From Planctomycetota bacterium (lineage in GTDB: Bacteria > Planctomycetota > Phycisphaerae > Phycisphaerales > SM1A02): a stretch of 64,000 nucleotides of DNA. Where the stretch lies: NCBI GenBank assembly GCA_014381555.1, contig JACNLO010000058.1, forward strand, positions 1-64,000, in the 5' to 3' direction. Made by a program: the position numbers and the translations under genes. Below the pieces are notes generated by a model. It did no database searches, was not told the DNA's origin, and saw nothing but the letters and a program-made list of their open reading frames with translations. Numbering within the stretch: position 1 is the stretch's first letter; every line of letters starts with the position of its first letter. Below, piece by piece: positions 34,085 through 41,885 of this stretch.

Positions 34085-34739
34085 TATCGATACCTTCTGG
34101 AAGCCTTAGTGCTGAGCGTAGCCGAATCTGCATAATAGTTGCGTCAGGATTATCCTGTTCAAACTCCGCATCAGGTGGGATGAAGCGAAGCACAATGTCA
34201 ATATCTAATCGTTCAGCGACAACATTTACAGCTTCAACAACTTCGTTGTATGACTCCTGCATCTGCTTGGAGTACAATTTGCCCCGTGCCTCAGCACCAA
34301 TATTTTGAAGGTGTTGGAACCTATCGTAGATTTGTTGCCATCGTTGGCGAACGTCAGCAGCGTCAGGGTCATCTGGCAAGAGATTTTTTGCTTCTTCGGT
34401 GACGGCTTCTAGTCCCGCACGTGTCTCTTTCATCTCTTTAGAAAGTTCGTTATCAAGTTCTTTTCGTGCCTCAATAAAATGATCTGCTTTGAGGAGTTGA
34501 GACAACGCCTTTCCTGTTTCCATGAAACCAACTGACCACACTCGGCTAGTTTCCTTTTCGCCCCAGGAAATTCGCCCATCTTCATTTTTAATAGTTAAAT
34601 CTTTTTCGCCCGCGAGAGTAATTGAATCTATGGGACCAAGTTTTCCAGGGTCGTCTCCGCTCATTACAGTTGAAGTTATAACGCCTGCGAGTAGAATTAC
34701 TGCTACTAGCCCGTAAAATTGTTTTGTTTGAAAACTCAT
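34041..34739 (-). CDS. Skp/OmpH-like periplasmic protein, paralogue 1
   Basis: 232 aa with an N-terminal hydrophobic export or anchor segment (FYGLVAVILLAGVITSTVM) and a long charged helical middle (about 75-190, heptad-like, Lys/Glu-rich) flanked by beta strands, the OmpH/Skp pattern. The ending VVAERLDIDIVLRFIPPDAEF resembles the C-terminal strand of OmpH proteins. It starts 6 nt after the lepA stop. Two further Skp-like genes lie at 55-56.6 kb. Role as outer-membrane chaperone is inferred. Confidence 0.65.
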   Translation of the reverse strand: MSFQTKQFYGLVAVILLAGVITSTVMSGDDPGKLGPIDSITLAGEKDLTIKNEDGRISWGEKETSRVWSVGFMETGKALSQLLKADHFIEARKELDNELSKEMKETRAGLEAVTEEAKNLLPDDPDAADVRQRWQQIYDRFQHLQNIGAEARGKLYSKQMQESYNEVVEAVNVVAERLDIDIVLRFIPPDAEFEQDNPDATIMQIRLRSALRLPEGIDITEEVLSELGLDSQ

Positions 34740-34745
34740 GATGTG

Positions 34746-36551
34746 TTAATCACCTTGTTCTAAAATTGATAAAAATGCGGATTGTGGGATGTGTACGTTG
34801 CCGATGGCCTTCATACGTCGCTTCCCCTTCTTTTGTTTCTCAAGTAATTTTCTTTTTCGTGTTATATCACCACCATAACACTTGGCAGTAACATTTTTTC
34901 GATATCCCTTGACGGTCTCGCGAGCAATGATTTTCCCACCAATTGCTGCTTGGAGGGCAATTTCAAACTGATGACGATCAATTTGCCGGCGTAATTTCAA
35001 CAAAATTGCACGGGTGCGAACTTCCGCTTTTTCTTTGTGGCAAATAATACTCAAGGCTTCAACTGGGGTACCGTTGACAAGAATGGAAACCTTAACGAGT
35101 CGGTCTGCTCGGAACTCAACGATTTCATAATCCATAGTCCCGTATCCACGGGTAATTGATTTTAGTTTGTCGTAAAAATCATAAATAATCTCAGCAAGCG
35201 GTAACTCGTAGTCGAGCATTTGCCTGCCTTCAGAAACAAATCTTTGCCCCTTGAAAACACCACGACGGCCCTCGCACAGACGCATCAAGTCGCCGATTGA
35301 TTCATCAGGACAGATAATTTCGACTTTGACTATCGGCTCACAAATACTCTTTATTTGTGAGGGGTCTGGCAAGTCAGCAGGATTATGAATGTCAAGGACA
35401 GTCCCGTCTGTTAACTCAACTTGATAATTCACAGTTGGCGCAGTTTGCACAATTTCTGCACCGCCTTCTCGCTCAAGTCGCTCTTGCACAATTTCCATAT
35501 GTAACAAACCAAGAAATCCACAACGGAATCCGAATCCGAGCGCTTCACTGTGCTGAGTTTCATATGTAAAACTTGAATCATTTAACCGCAACTTCTCTAC
35601 TGCCTCTCGAAGTGTTTCAAACTCGGTTTTTTTACTGCCACTCTCACTTGAAGCAGGATAGAAATCACAAAAGACCATCTGTTTTGGTTCTTCATATCCA
35701 GGAAGTGGCTTTAGTGCTGGATTAGATTCGATCGTAATAGTATCGCCAATTCGAACATCATCCAATGTCTTAATTGCCGCAACCATGTAACCAACCTCTG
35801 AGGTGCCAATAGTTTTTGCCTGTTCGGGATTTGGTGTATATCTACCAAGTTCTGTAATAGTAAATGTTCGTTCAGTTCCCATCATCCGAATCTTGTCACC
35901 CTTTGAAAGTGAACCATCAAAGACTCGGAAGTAAACAATAACACCGCGATAGTCATCGTAGTGCGAATCAAAAATTAATGCCCGGGTCTCTTCCATGACA
36001 GCGGGTTTGGGTTCAGGTAACTTTTCGCAAATAGCATCAAGCAATTCAGGAATACCTTCGCCAGTTTTTGCAGAACAATAAATACAATCTTCTGCAGGCA
36101 AACCAAGAATTTGTTCAATTTCCATAGCAACTTTTTCTGGATCAGCAGAGGGTAAATCGATTTTGTTGACGACCGGAATCAATTCCAGTTCATTTTCTAT
36201 GGCTAAGTATGCATTAGCAACAGTTTGCGCTTCTACGCCTTGTGTCGAATCAACTACAAGTAACGCACCCTCGCATGCAGTAAGCGCGCGTGAAACTTCG
36301 TATGTAAAATCCACATGACCAGGGGTGTCAATAAAATTTAGTTGAAAATCTTCACCACCGAAAGAATGGTGAACAGTTACAGAAGATGCCTTAATCGTAA
36401 TACCGCGTTCTCGCTCCAAGTCCATCGAGTCAAGTAATTGAGCTTTTGCATCCCGTTCGCTCACGGCTTTTGTTTCTTGCAACAACCGATCGGCCAATGT
36501 ACTTTTGCCGTGATCAATGTGTGCGATGATTGAAAAGTTGCGAATTGGCAT
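34746..36551 (-). CDS. lepA: Elongation factor 4 (LepA)
   Basis: 601-aa translational GTPase. G1 HIDHGKSTLADRLL at residues 9-22, switch II NFIDTPGHVDFTYEV, NKIDLP, EF-Tu-like domain 2, EF-G-like domains III and V, and the LepA-specific C-terminal domain (KAEVRTRAILLKLRRQIDRHQFEIALQAAIGGKIIARETVKGYRKNVTAKCYGGDITRKRKLLEKQKKGKRRMK). Length is as in other bacteria. It acts in 30S assembly and translation under stress. Confidence 0.97.
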   Translation of the reverse strand: MPIRNFSIIAHIDHGKSTLADRLLQETKAVSERDAKAQLLDSMDLERERGITIKASSVTVHHSFGGEDFQLNFIDTPGHVDFTYEVSRALTACEGALLVVDSTQGVEAQTVANAYLAIENELELIPVVNKIDLPSADPEKVAMEIEQILGLPAEDCIYCSAKTGEGIPELLDAICEKLPEPKPAVMEETRALIFDSHYDDYRGVIVYFRVFDGSLSKGDKIRMMGTERTFTITELGRYTPNPEQAKTIGTSEVGYMVAAIKTLDDVRIGDTITIESNPALKPLPGYEEPKQMVFCDFYPASSESGSKKTEFETLREAVEKLRLNDSSFTYETQHSEALGFGFRCGFLGLLHMEIVQERLEREGGAEIVQTAPTVNYQVELTDGTVLDIHNPADLPDPSQIKSICEPIVKVEIICPDESIGDLMRLCEGRRGVFKGQRFVSEGRQMLDYELPLAEIIYDFYDKLKSITRGYGTMDYEIVEFRADRLVKVSILVNGTPVEALSIICHKEKAEVRTRAILLKLRRQIDRHQFEIALQAAIGGKIIARETVKGYRKNVTAKCYGGDITRKRKLLEKQKKGKRRMKAIGNVHIPQSAFLSILEQGD

Positions 36552-36563
36552 TAACAGTACAGT

Positions 36564-38039
36564 CTAACGCAATGGGAGCGAGACAACCTTTTCTAATTCA
36601 TCAGAAGGTCGTGCAATAAGGTCATATCCATCACAATCAGTAATTGTGCATCGAACGAGTGAGCCGATAGTCTGTTTTTTCTCCGACATCAAAATCGTGC
36701 ACGCATCAACATCTGGGGCTTGCTGTTTCGTGCGGCATTGGTAAAGGTGCAATGCCCCCTCCCCAGTTTCCCCAAGATAGGAATCAATCAATATTTCATG
36801 TTTTTCACCATCTGTTGCTGCCTTCTCTGCTTTGGAAAACGCAATCTCTTGTTGGGTGAGCATCAACTCTTCTTCTCTTTGTTGTTTCACATCATCAGAA
36901 ACACGAAGTGCGGCATTATCTTCCATAGTACCCGCTACTGTTCCATCTTCCTTTGAATATTGAAACACGCCTAACGCTTCAAATTTGTGTTCCTGAATAA
37001 AATCAAGTAACTGTTTGTGATCTTCCTCGGTTTCACCAGGAAAACCTGTAATCATCGTTGTTCTGATTGCGACATTGGGAATTGTATTTCGAATGGTGTT
37101 GAGCAAATCTGATTGTGCTTTGGCAGAGACATTCCTACGCATCGATTCAAGCATTGCATCACTTGCATGTTGCAATGGAATGTCTATATAAGGAACAACA
37201 TGCTCTAGTTGCGCCATTGCTTCCATTGTCTCGTTCGTAAAGTTGTTCGGATACGCATACATCAGTCGAATCCATCCACCGCCCCCGACCCCGCCCCCGA
37301 CCCCGGAGTTGGCAACAGCATCGTTGAGCGCAGTGAGCAAACCTACAAGCCCCTGTGCATATCCGATATCCTCGCCATAACTCGTCGTGTCTTGTCCAAT
37401 TAAATTAAATTCAAAAACACCAGAAGCAAGTAACTGCTTCGCCTCTTCGACAATTATTTCTACTGGCTTAGACCGCATCTTTCCACGAATGGAAGGAATG
37501 GTGCAGAATGCACAGTTCTGATTGCACCCTTCGCTCACCCTCAAATATGCCCAATGCCTTGGCGTTAATTGAAAGCGATTGGAATCATCTTCAAAATAAC
37601 CATTTGACTCTTGCATCCCACGTGCACGAGCTGCGAGGACCGCATTTGCTTCGATCCATTGTGGAACTTTTTCTTTTTCTGGTGGTTCTTGCATAGCATC
37701 GACAATATGGTCTCGGTCAAACACGCCAATCATTGCGTCTATTCCGGGACATAACTCAAGTAAATGTGCACGTTGCCTTTGCACCAAGCAGCCCGCAGCA
37801 ATTACACGTGTTACATTCGCTGTTTCTTTCAGAGCGACCGCTTCGTTGATAACCTCCACAGATTCATCCTTGGCCGATTCAACAAAACCGCACGTGTTAA
37901 TGACAATTGCGTCCGCTTCGTTGTGATCTGCAACGAGTTCGTAGCCAGCATCGACTAACGATGCAAGCATTTGCTCGCTGTCAACAAGATTCTTTGGACA
38001 GCCGAGTGAAACAAAACCGATTTTTGTAATCATTGCCAT
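36564..38039 (-). CDS. rimO: Ribosomal protein S12 methylthiotransferase RimO
   Basis: 491 aa, radical-SAM methylthiotransferase acting on Asp of S12. N-terminal UPF0004 domain (GFVSLGCPKNLVDSEQML, with Cys residues binding an Fe-S cluster), radical-SAM motif CNQNCAFCTIPSIRGKMRSK near residues 176-195, and a C-terminal TRAM-like domain. An unusual Gly-rich insertion (SGVGGGVGGGG) interrupts the core at about residues 247-257. Start may be Met1 or Met3. It lies 12 nt upstream of lepA on the same strand. Confidence 0.95.
   Translation of the reverse strand: MAMITKIGFVSLGCPKNLVDSEQMLASLVDAGYELVADHNEADAIVINTCGFVESAKDESVEVINEAVALKETANVTRVIAAGCLVQRQRAHLLELCPGIDAMIGVFDRDHIVDAMQEPPEKEKVPQWIEANAVLAARARGMQESNGYFEDDSNRFQLTPRHWAYLRVSEGCNQNCAFCTIPSIRGKMRSKPVEIIVEEAKQLLASGVFEFNLIGQDTTSYGEDIGYAQGLVGLLTALNDAVANSGVGGGVGGGGWIRLMYAYPNNFTNETMEAMAQLEHVVPYIDIPLQHASDAMLESMRRNVSAKAQSDLLNTIRNTIPNVAIRTTMITGFPGETEEDHKQLLDFIQEHKFEALGVFQYSKEDGTVAGTMEDNAALRVSDDVKQQREEELMLTQQEIAFSKAEKAATDGEKHEILIDSYLGETGEGALHLYQCRTKQQAPDVDACTILMSEKKQTIGSLVRCTITDCDGYDLIARPSDELEKVVSLPLR
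37279..37307 (-). repeat. G-rich 12-bp duplication inside rimO
   Basis: The unit GGGGTCGGGGGC occurs twice in tandem on the coding strand and encodes a Gly/Val linker. Runs of four and five G also satisfy a G-quadruplex pattern. Base composition is far from that of the surrounding gene. Confidence 0.7.
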
Positions 38040-38051
38040 GGACTGCGTATT

Positions 38052-38600
38052 TTACAGGTATAGTTGGTGTTCTGCGATATATTGGGCAACCGTAGGCAGA
38101 ACAAGTTCTTCAATAGATTTTCCATCTTGTATAAGCCGGCGGATATCTGTAGAGCCAGCGGTAATTGGTTGTATCGGCAATACACGTTCATCACTAACCT
38201 CAAGGTTATCACGTGGCATAATGGCAGGGTTTGCCAGCTTGATAACATCTTCCCAACGTCGCCATTTATTAAATTGCTCCCATTGATCTGCGCCAATGAG
38301 CAGTCGAAGTTCGTCGTATTCGTCCTTTATTGCTTCGATGGTCTCAATGGTGTAACTCGTTCCTTTCCGATCGAGTTCGATAGTTGAAATGGATGCCCAA
38401 GGGCAATCAGCAAGTGCAAGTTTGAGCATCTCAAGTCTGTGGTGGTTGGAGGTTGGCATGTTATCTTTTAGTGGTGACCTAGAAGCAGGAACGTACAGAA
38501 TGTGATCAAACTGAAGAAAGTTCATTGCATCACGAGGGATTTCAACGTGTGCAATGTGGGGAGGGTCAAACGAACCGCCGTATAAAAGTGTGCGTGTCAT
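38052..38600 (-). CDS. nadD: Nicotinate-nucleotide adenylyltransferase
   Basis: 182 aa. Converts NaMN to NaAD in NAD synthesis. Nucleotidyltransferase motif GGSFDPPHIAHV at residues 8-19, VPASRSPLK, the dinucleotide-binding LLIGADQWEQFNKWRRWEDV and the ISTIELDRKGTSYTIETIEAI segment. The ISSTxIR-type motif reads ITAGSTDIRRLIQDG. Overlaps panC by 4 nt and lies 12 nt from rimO, so panC-nadD-rimO-lepA probably form one operon. Confidence 0.95.
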   Translation of the reverse strand: MTRTLLYGGSFDPPHIAHVEIPRDAMNFLQFDHILYVPASRSPLKDNMPTSNHHRLEMLKLALADCPWASISTIELDRKGTSYTIETIEAIKDEYDELRLLIGADQWEQFNKWRRWEDVIKLANPAIMPRDNLEVSDERVLPIQPITAGSTDIRRLIQDGKSIEELVLPTVAQYIAEHQLYL

Positions 38601-39385
38601 GTTGGCAACTCAGCGTTGTCAATTAGGCGAATGTGTCCCAGACGAGCTGCGACAAGTGCGCGAGTCGGTTTGTTATCAATAGGCGAGAGCAAAGTCTGTG
38701 CATCTCTGATAACAGCGTACTCCACCTCAAGCCCGTGGTCATCGAGTATCTCTAACATTGATTGTTCACTTGTGCAATGCAAAGCTTTATGTAAACCAAG
38801 TGCTTGGGAACGTTGATCAGTTGTTAGATATGCATTTCGGCTACTCATTGCGAGCCCATCGGCGTCTCGAATAATTTCTGCCCCAATGATTTTTAAGTTT
38901 TCCCATCGTTTGCCTTCTTGAGCAATGAGTTGTTTGATGACAAGATATTGTTGATAGTCTTTGAGACCAAACACAGTAACCACTGGTTGCACGATGTCAA
39001 ACAACCGAGCAACCGCAACACAGACACCACGAAAATGTGTTGGCCTGCAAGCGTCTTCAAGTTGTGGTTGCGTTGCTGACTTTGGAAGACAGATGTTTTC
39101 TGGAGCAGAGGGATACATTGTTTCAACTGATGGAGCAAAAACAATATCCGCACCAACGCTTTTTGCAAACTCGCAATCTTGTTCCAAGTTACGTGGGTAT
39201 TTTTCTAAATCCTCTTCTGGAGCAAATTGTTCTGGATTCACAAAAATGCTTACAACGACTGGTTTACCTGTCTTTTTTGCTTCACGTATCAACGAAAGGT
39301 GCCCATCGTGTAGCGCACCCATGGTCGGCACAAACGCACACCCCCGAAAGGGGATCAATTCATCTGCATTGGCGATTACTTCCAT
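38597..39385 (-). CDS. panC: Pantothenate synthetase
   Basis: 262 aa. Joins pantoate and beta-alanine with ATP. Motifs: FVPTMGALHDGHLSLIREA (HIGH-like), SIFVNPEQFAPEEDLEKYPR, PATQPQLED-like KSATQPQLEDACRPTHFRGVCVAVARLF, VFGLKDYQQYLVIKQL (catalytic Lys/Asp/Gln), and RDADGLAMSSRNAYL (KMSKS-like). Slightly shorter than E. coli PanC. A -10-like TAAACT lies 6 nt before the ATG and touches a 63-bp palindrome. Confidence 0.95.
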   Translation of the reverse strand: MEVIANADELIPFRGCAFVPTMGALHDGHLSLIREAKKTGKPVVVSIFVNPEQFAPEEDLEKYPRNLEQDCEFAKSVGADIVFAPSVETMYPSAPENICLPKSATQPQLEDACRPTHFRGVCVAVARLFDIVQPVVTVFGLKDYQQYLVIKQLIAQEGKRWENLKIIGAEIIRDADGLAMSSRNAYLTTDQRSQALGLHKALHCTSEQSMLEILDDHGLEVEYAVIRDAQTLLSPIDNKPTRALVAARLGHIRLIDNAELPT

Positions 39386-39391
39386 TAATAC

Positions 39392-39397
39392 AGTTTA
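39392..39397 (-). promoter_or_regulatory. -10-like hexamer TAAACT of panC
   Basis: TAAACT on the minus strand, 6 nt before the panC ATG and ending exactly where the 63-bp palindrome begins. Any -35 region would lie inside the palindrome. Consistent with a leaderless panC message. Confidence 0.4.
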
Positions 39398-39460
39398 GGG
39401 TCTGGTACGGACCTGGTACACCTTCTGGAAGAGAAGGTGTACCAGGTCCGTACCAGACCC
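39398..39460. repeat. Perfect 63-bp inverted repeat (29-bp arms, 5-nt loop)
   Basis: Left arm begins GGGTCTGGTACGGACC (39398-39426) and the right arm (39432-39460) is its exact reverse complement; the loop is GGAAG. It is placed between divergent panC and the IscA-type gene, with a -10-like box directly outside each end. No U-tract follows on either side, so it is not a standard terminator. Likely a REP-like element; a regulatory role is possible. Confidence 0.95.
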
Positions 39461-39463
39461 TGC

Positions 39464-39469
39464 TATAAT
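39464..39469 (+). promoter_or_regulatory. TATAAT -10 box of the IscA-type gene
   Basis: Perfect TATAAT 3 bp outside the palindrome and 35 nt upstream of the ATG, with TAGGAGA as ribosome site nearer the gene. The message is leadered, unlike many others in this window. Confidence 0.6.
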
Positions 39470-39504
39470 GTGATATTGGAACAATATTTAGGAGATATCC
39501 AGTT

Positions 39505-39861
39505 ATGTCAGTAATTATCACAGAAACAGCTGCACGAGAAATCAGCAACATTATGACCCAACAAGAGTTAAATCTAGAAAAAACGCATCTTCGTGTTGGC
39601 GTGAAGGGTGGAGGCTGTTCTGGGTTTAGTTACATTTTGGACTTAACCGAGACCAAAAAAGAAGGGGATGAACAATGGGAGTACTCTTTTGAAATAGAGG
39701 GCTCGCCACTTGATTTGAAAGTGATTTGTGACCCAAAAAGTTATCTTTATCTTAATGGTACAACCGTTGATTTCAAAGACGAAGTGATGGGCAGGGGATT
39801 CGTCTTTGATAATCCTAATGCAACAAATACGTGTGGTTGTGGCAGCAGTTTCAATGCATGA
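39505..39861 (+). CDS. IscA/ErpA-type Fe-S cluster carrier
   Basis: 118 aa, A-type carrier protein. The three conserved Cys are present: one in GVKGGGCSGFSYIL (residue 38) and two in TNTCGCGSSF (residues 111-113). It delivers Fe-S clusters to targets such as RimO or LipA-like enzymes. Which subtype (IscA, ErpA, SufA) is uncertain. It overlaps the following channel gene by ATGA. Confidence 0.9.
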   Translation: MSVIITETAAREISNIMTQQELNLEKTHLRVGVKGGGCSGFSYILDLTETKKEGDEQWEYSFEIEGSPLDLKVICDPKSYLYLNGTTVDFKDEVMGRGFVFDNPNATNTCGCGSSFNA

Positions 39862-40574
39862 GTGACGCTAGTTCTCAAGTTATAGAAGAAGTCGTTGAGG
39901 AAAAGCTACATTCTTTTGATTTGTTCGTTGCAGTCACGGGTATTATCGCATTATCACTATTAAGTTGGCGATTGTTCTTAGATCCAACCTGTGTCACTGT
40001 TGAATTGATTGATATGTTCGACCTTGGGATTTGTGCAATTTTCTTTTGGGACTTTTTACGTAAGTTGTTTACTGCAAAGTCAAAAATTAAATACTTACTT
40101 ACTTGGGGTCCAATTGATTTACTCGCTTCGGTACCGGCTGCACAATTTGCCAACACAAGAATTATTCATACTTTGCACTGGCCTCATCTGTTTAGAATTA
40201 TGCAGGGCATCCGTGCTATTAAAGTGATACACGCTATCGTGCATGCAGTGAGAAAAAACAAACGAACAGCTATGGTGGTAACAGGTATTGTTATAGCTGA
40301 AAGTACAATTGTTGGGTGCTGTTTTGCGGTTTTGCATTTTGAATCACAAGATCCTACCGCTAACATTACGAGTGCTGCGGATGTTTTATGGTGGTCAGTT
40401 GTGACGATGTCCACGGTGGGGTACGGTGATTTTTATCCAGTAACCGTCGGTGGAAGGTTCATGGCCGTTTTGCTCATGTTCGTTGGTATCGGGTTATTCG
40501 CAATGCTCGCAGGCGTTTTCGCAGATACGCTAAGGTCTGCAGCGACCGAAATTACGACAAAAACGAAATTGTAA
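39858..40574 (+). CDS. Voltage-gated-type potassium channel
   Basis: 238 aa with six predicted transmembrane segments. The S4-like helix IIHTLHWPHLFRIMQGIRAIKVIHAIVHAVRKNKR has spaced basic residues. The pore loop WWSVVTMSTVGYGDFYP carries the TVGYGD selectivity filter, followed by the S6 helix FMAVLLMFVGIGLFAMLAGVFADTL. There is no RCK domain. Translation is coupled to the IscA-type gene by a 4-nt overlap, an unusual pairing. The stop abuts the convergent fabF gene directly. Confidence 0.9.
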   Translation: MSDASSQVIEEVVEEKLHSFDLFVAVTGIIALSLLSWRLFLDPTCVTVELIDMFDLGICAIFFWDFLRKLFTAKSKIKYLLTWGPIDLLASVPAAQFANTRIIHTLHWPHLFRIMQGIRAIKVIHAIVHAVRKNKRTAMVVTGIVIAESTIVGCCFAVLHFESQDPTANITSAADVLWWSVVTMSTVGYGDFYPVTVGGRFMAVLLMFVGIGLFAMLAGVFADTLRSAATEITTKTKL

Positions 40575-41885
40575 TTACGATTCGAATCGCTTAACGACAA
40601 GCGTGTTGTTCTGGCCACCAAAACCAAACGAGTTACTTAGGCAACAATCTACTTGCGCTTTTCGTGAAACATTTGGTACATAATCCAAATCAAGCTCGGG
40701 ATCTGGGTTGTCAAGATTTATCGTTGGTACGAGAGTATTTGTCTGAATAGACATGACGCACGTGATTAGTTCAACTGAACCAGCTGCCGCGATAAGGTGT
40801 CCCATCATCGACTTAATTGAACTTACGGGAACGTCTTTTGCATTCTCTCCAAAAACGAGTTTGATTGCTTTGGTTTCAATCGAGTCGTTTTCTTGCGTAC
40901 TTGTGCCGTGCGCTGAAATGTATTGAACAAGCGGTTTACCGTTTTTGGTTTCGTTTGGATTTATGCCCGCTTGGTTGAGTGCACTACGAATAGCGGCAGC
41001 AGGTCCCCGACCCTCAGGATGCAAATCCGTAATACGGTATGCGTCCGCACTTGAACCAAAGCCAACTATTTCCGCAATCGGTGTTGCTCCACGTTTTTGT
41101 GCATGTTCTAGCGTCTCAAGGACAAGCATCCCAGAACCCTCACCCATGACAAAGCCACCTCGGTCTTTTGAAAACGGTTTTGATGCCTTTCGGGGGTCTC
41201 CATCAAATGTGGAAAGAGCGGTTAGTCGATTGAACCCAGTGATGCCAAGCGCGTGGAGCATAGTGTGCGTTCCTCCGCTGAACATAACATCTGCATCGCC
41301 AGACCTAAGAACGCTTACGGCTTCTCCAATTGCTTGCGTGCTCGCAGCACATGCAGTTAAACAATTAAACGCTGGGCCTTGCAAACCGTATTCTTTTGCA
41401 ACATGCCAAAGCGGCATGTTTGGTTCTTGTTCAACTTCGCCCCATTCATCAAGTTGTTCTCTTGCAAACTTCGCCCAAGCAACTGCGTCTACTTTTCCAT
41501 CTTCAACATCCCACGAATGCGTGTCAATCATAGAGTGTGCAGAAAAATCTAAGACACCTTCGCCAGCGCCAAGGTAAATCCCAGCGCGGTCAAGATTCAA
41601 TTCGCCATAGTCACAAAGCCCAGACTGATCCCAAGCTTGCCGAGCAGCGCCAAGTGCAAACTGCGAGTTCATTGCTGGGTCGTGGTGAATGGAAGCATCT
41701 TTAACATGAGCCGTCCAATCGTAATCTCGGACTTGCCCCGCAAACTTTGTTGGAAAACTTGACGCATCAAAACGATCGATTGGTGCAATTGCAGATTCAC
41801 TGTTGCACATTCGTTTCCAAACGGATTCGAGGTCGTTGCCCAGCGGTGTTATCCAGCCCATGCCTGTGATGACAACTCTTGTCAT
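40575..41885 (-). CDS. Beta-ketoacyl-ACP synthase II-type enzyme (intact active site)
   Basis: 436 aa, thiolase fold. Catalytic Cys179 in NCLTACAASTQA, first His in SAHGTSTQENDS and second His in MMGHLIAAAGSVEL are all present, so it should condense malonyl-ACP. Compared with FabF it has a longer segment around residues 110-165. It overlaps the upstream ketoacyl-synthase gene by 4 nt; the two resemble the KSalpha/KSbeta pairs of type II polyketide and aryl-polyene systems. No ACP or ketoreductase gene is adjacent. Confidence 0.88.
   Translation of the reverse strand: MTRVVITGMGWITPLGNDLESVWKRMCNSESAIAPIDRFDASSFPTKFAGQVRDYDWTAHVKDASIHHDPAMNSQFALGAARQAWDQSGLCDYGELNLDRAGIYLGAGEGVLDFSAHSMIDTHSWDVEDGKVDAVAWAKFAREQLDEWGEVEQEPNMPLWHVAKEYGLQGPAFNCLTACAASTQAIGEAVSVLRSGDADVMFSGGTHTMLHALGITGFNRLTALSTFDGDPRKASKPFSKDRGGFVMGEGSGMLVLETLEHAQKRGATPIAEIVGFGSSADAYRITDLHPEGRGPAAAIRSALNQAGINPNETKNGKPLVQYISAHGTSTQENDSIETKAIKLVFGENAKDVPVSSIKSMMGHLIAAAGSVELITCVMSIQTNTLVPTINLDNPDPELDLDYVPNVSRKAQVDCCLSNSFGFGGQNNTLVVKRFES

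Noticed and set aside
39398-39460. Rho-independent terminator
   Set aside because: Although the hairpin is perfect, no U-tract follows on either strand and both flanking genes point away from it, so there is no transcript to end there.
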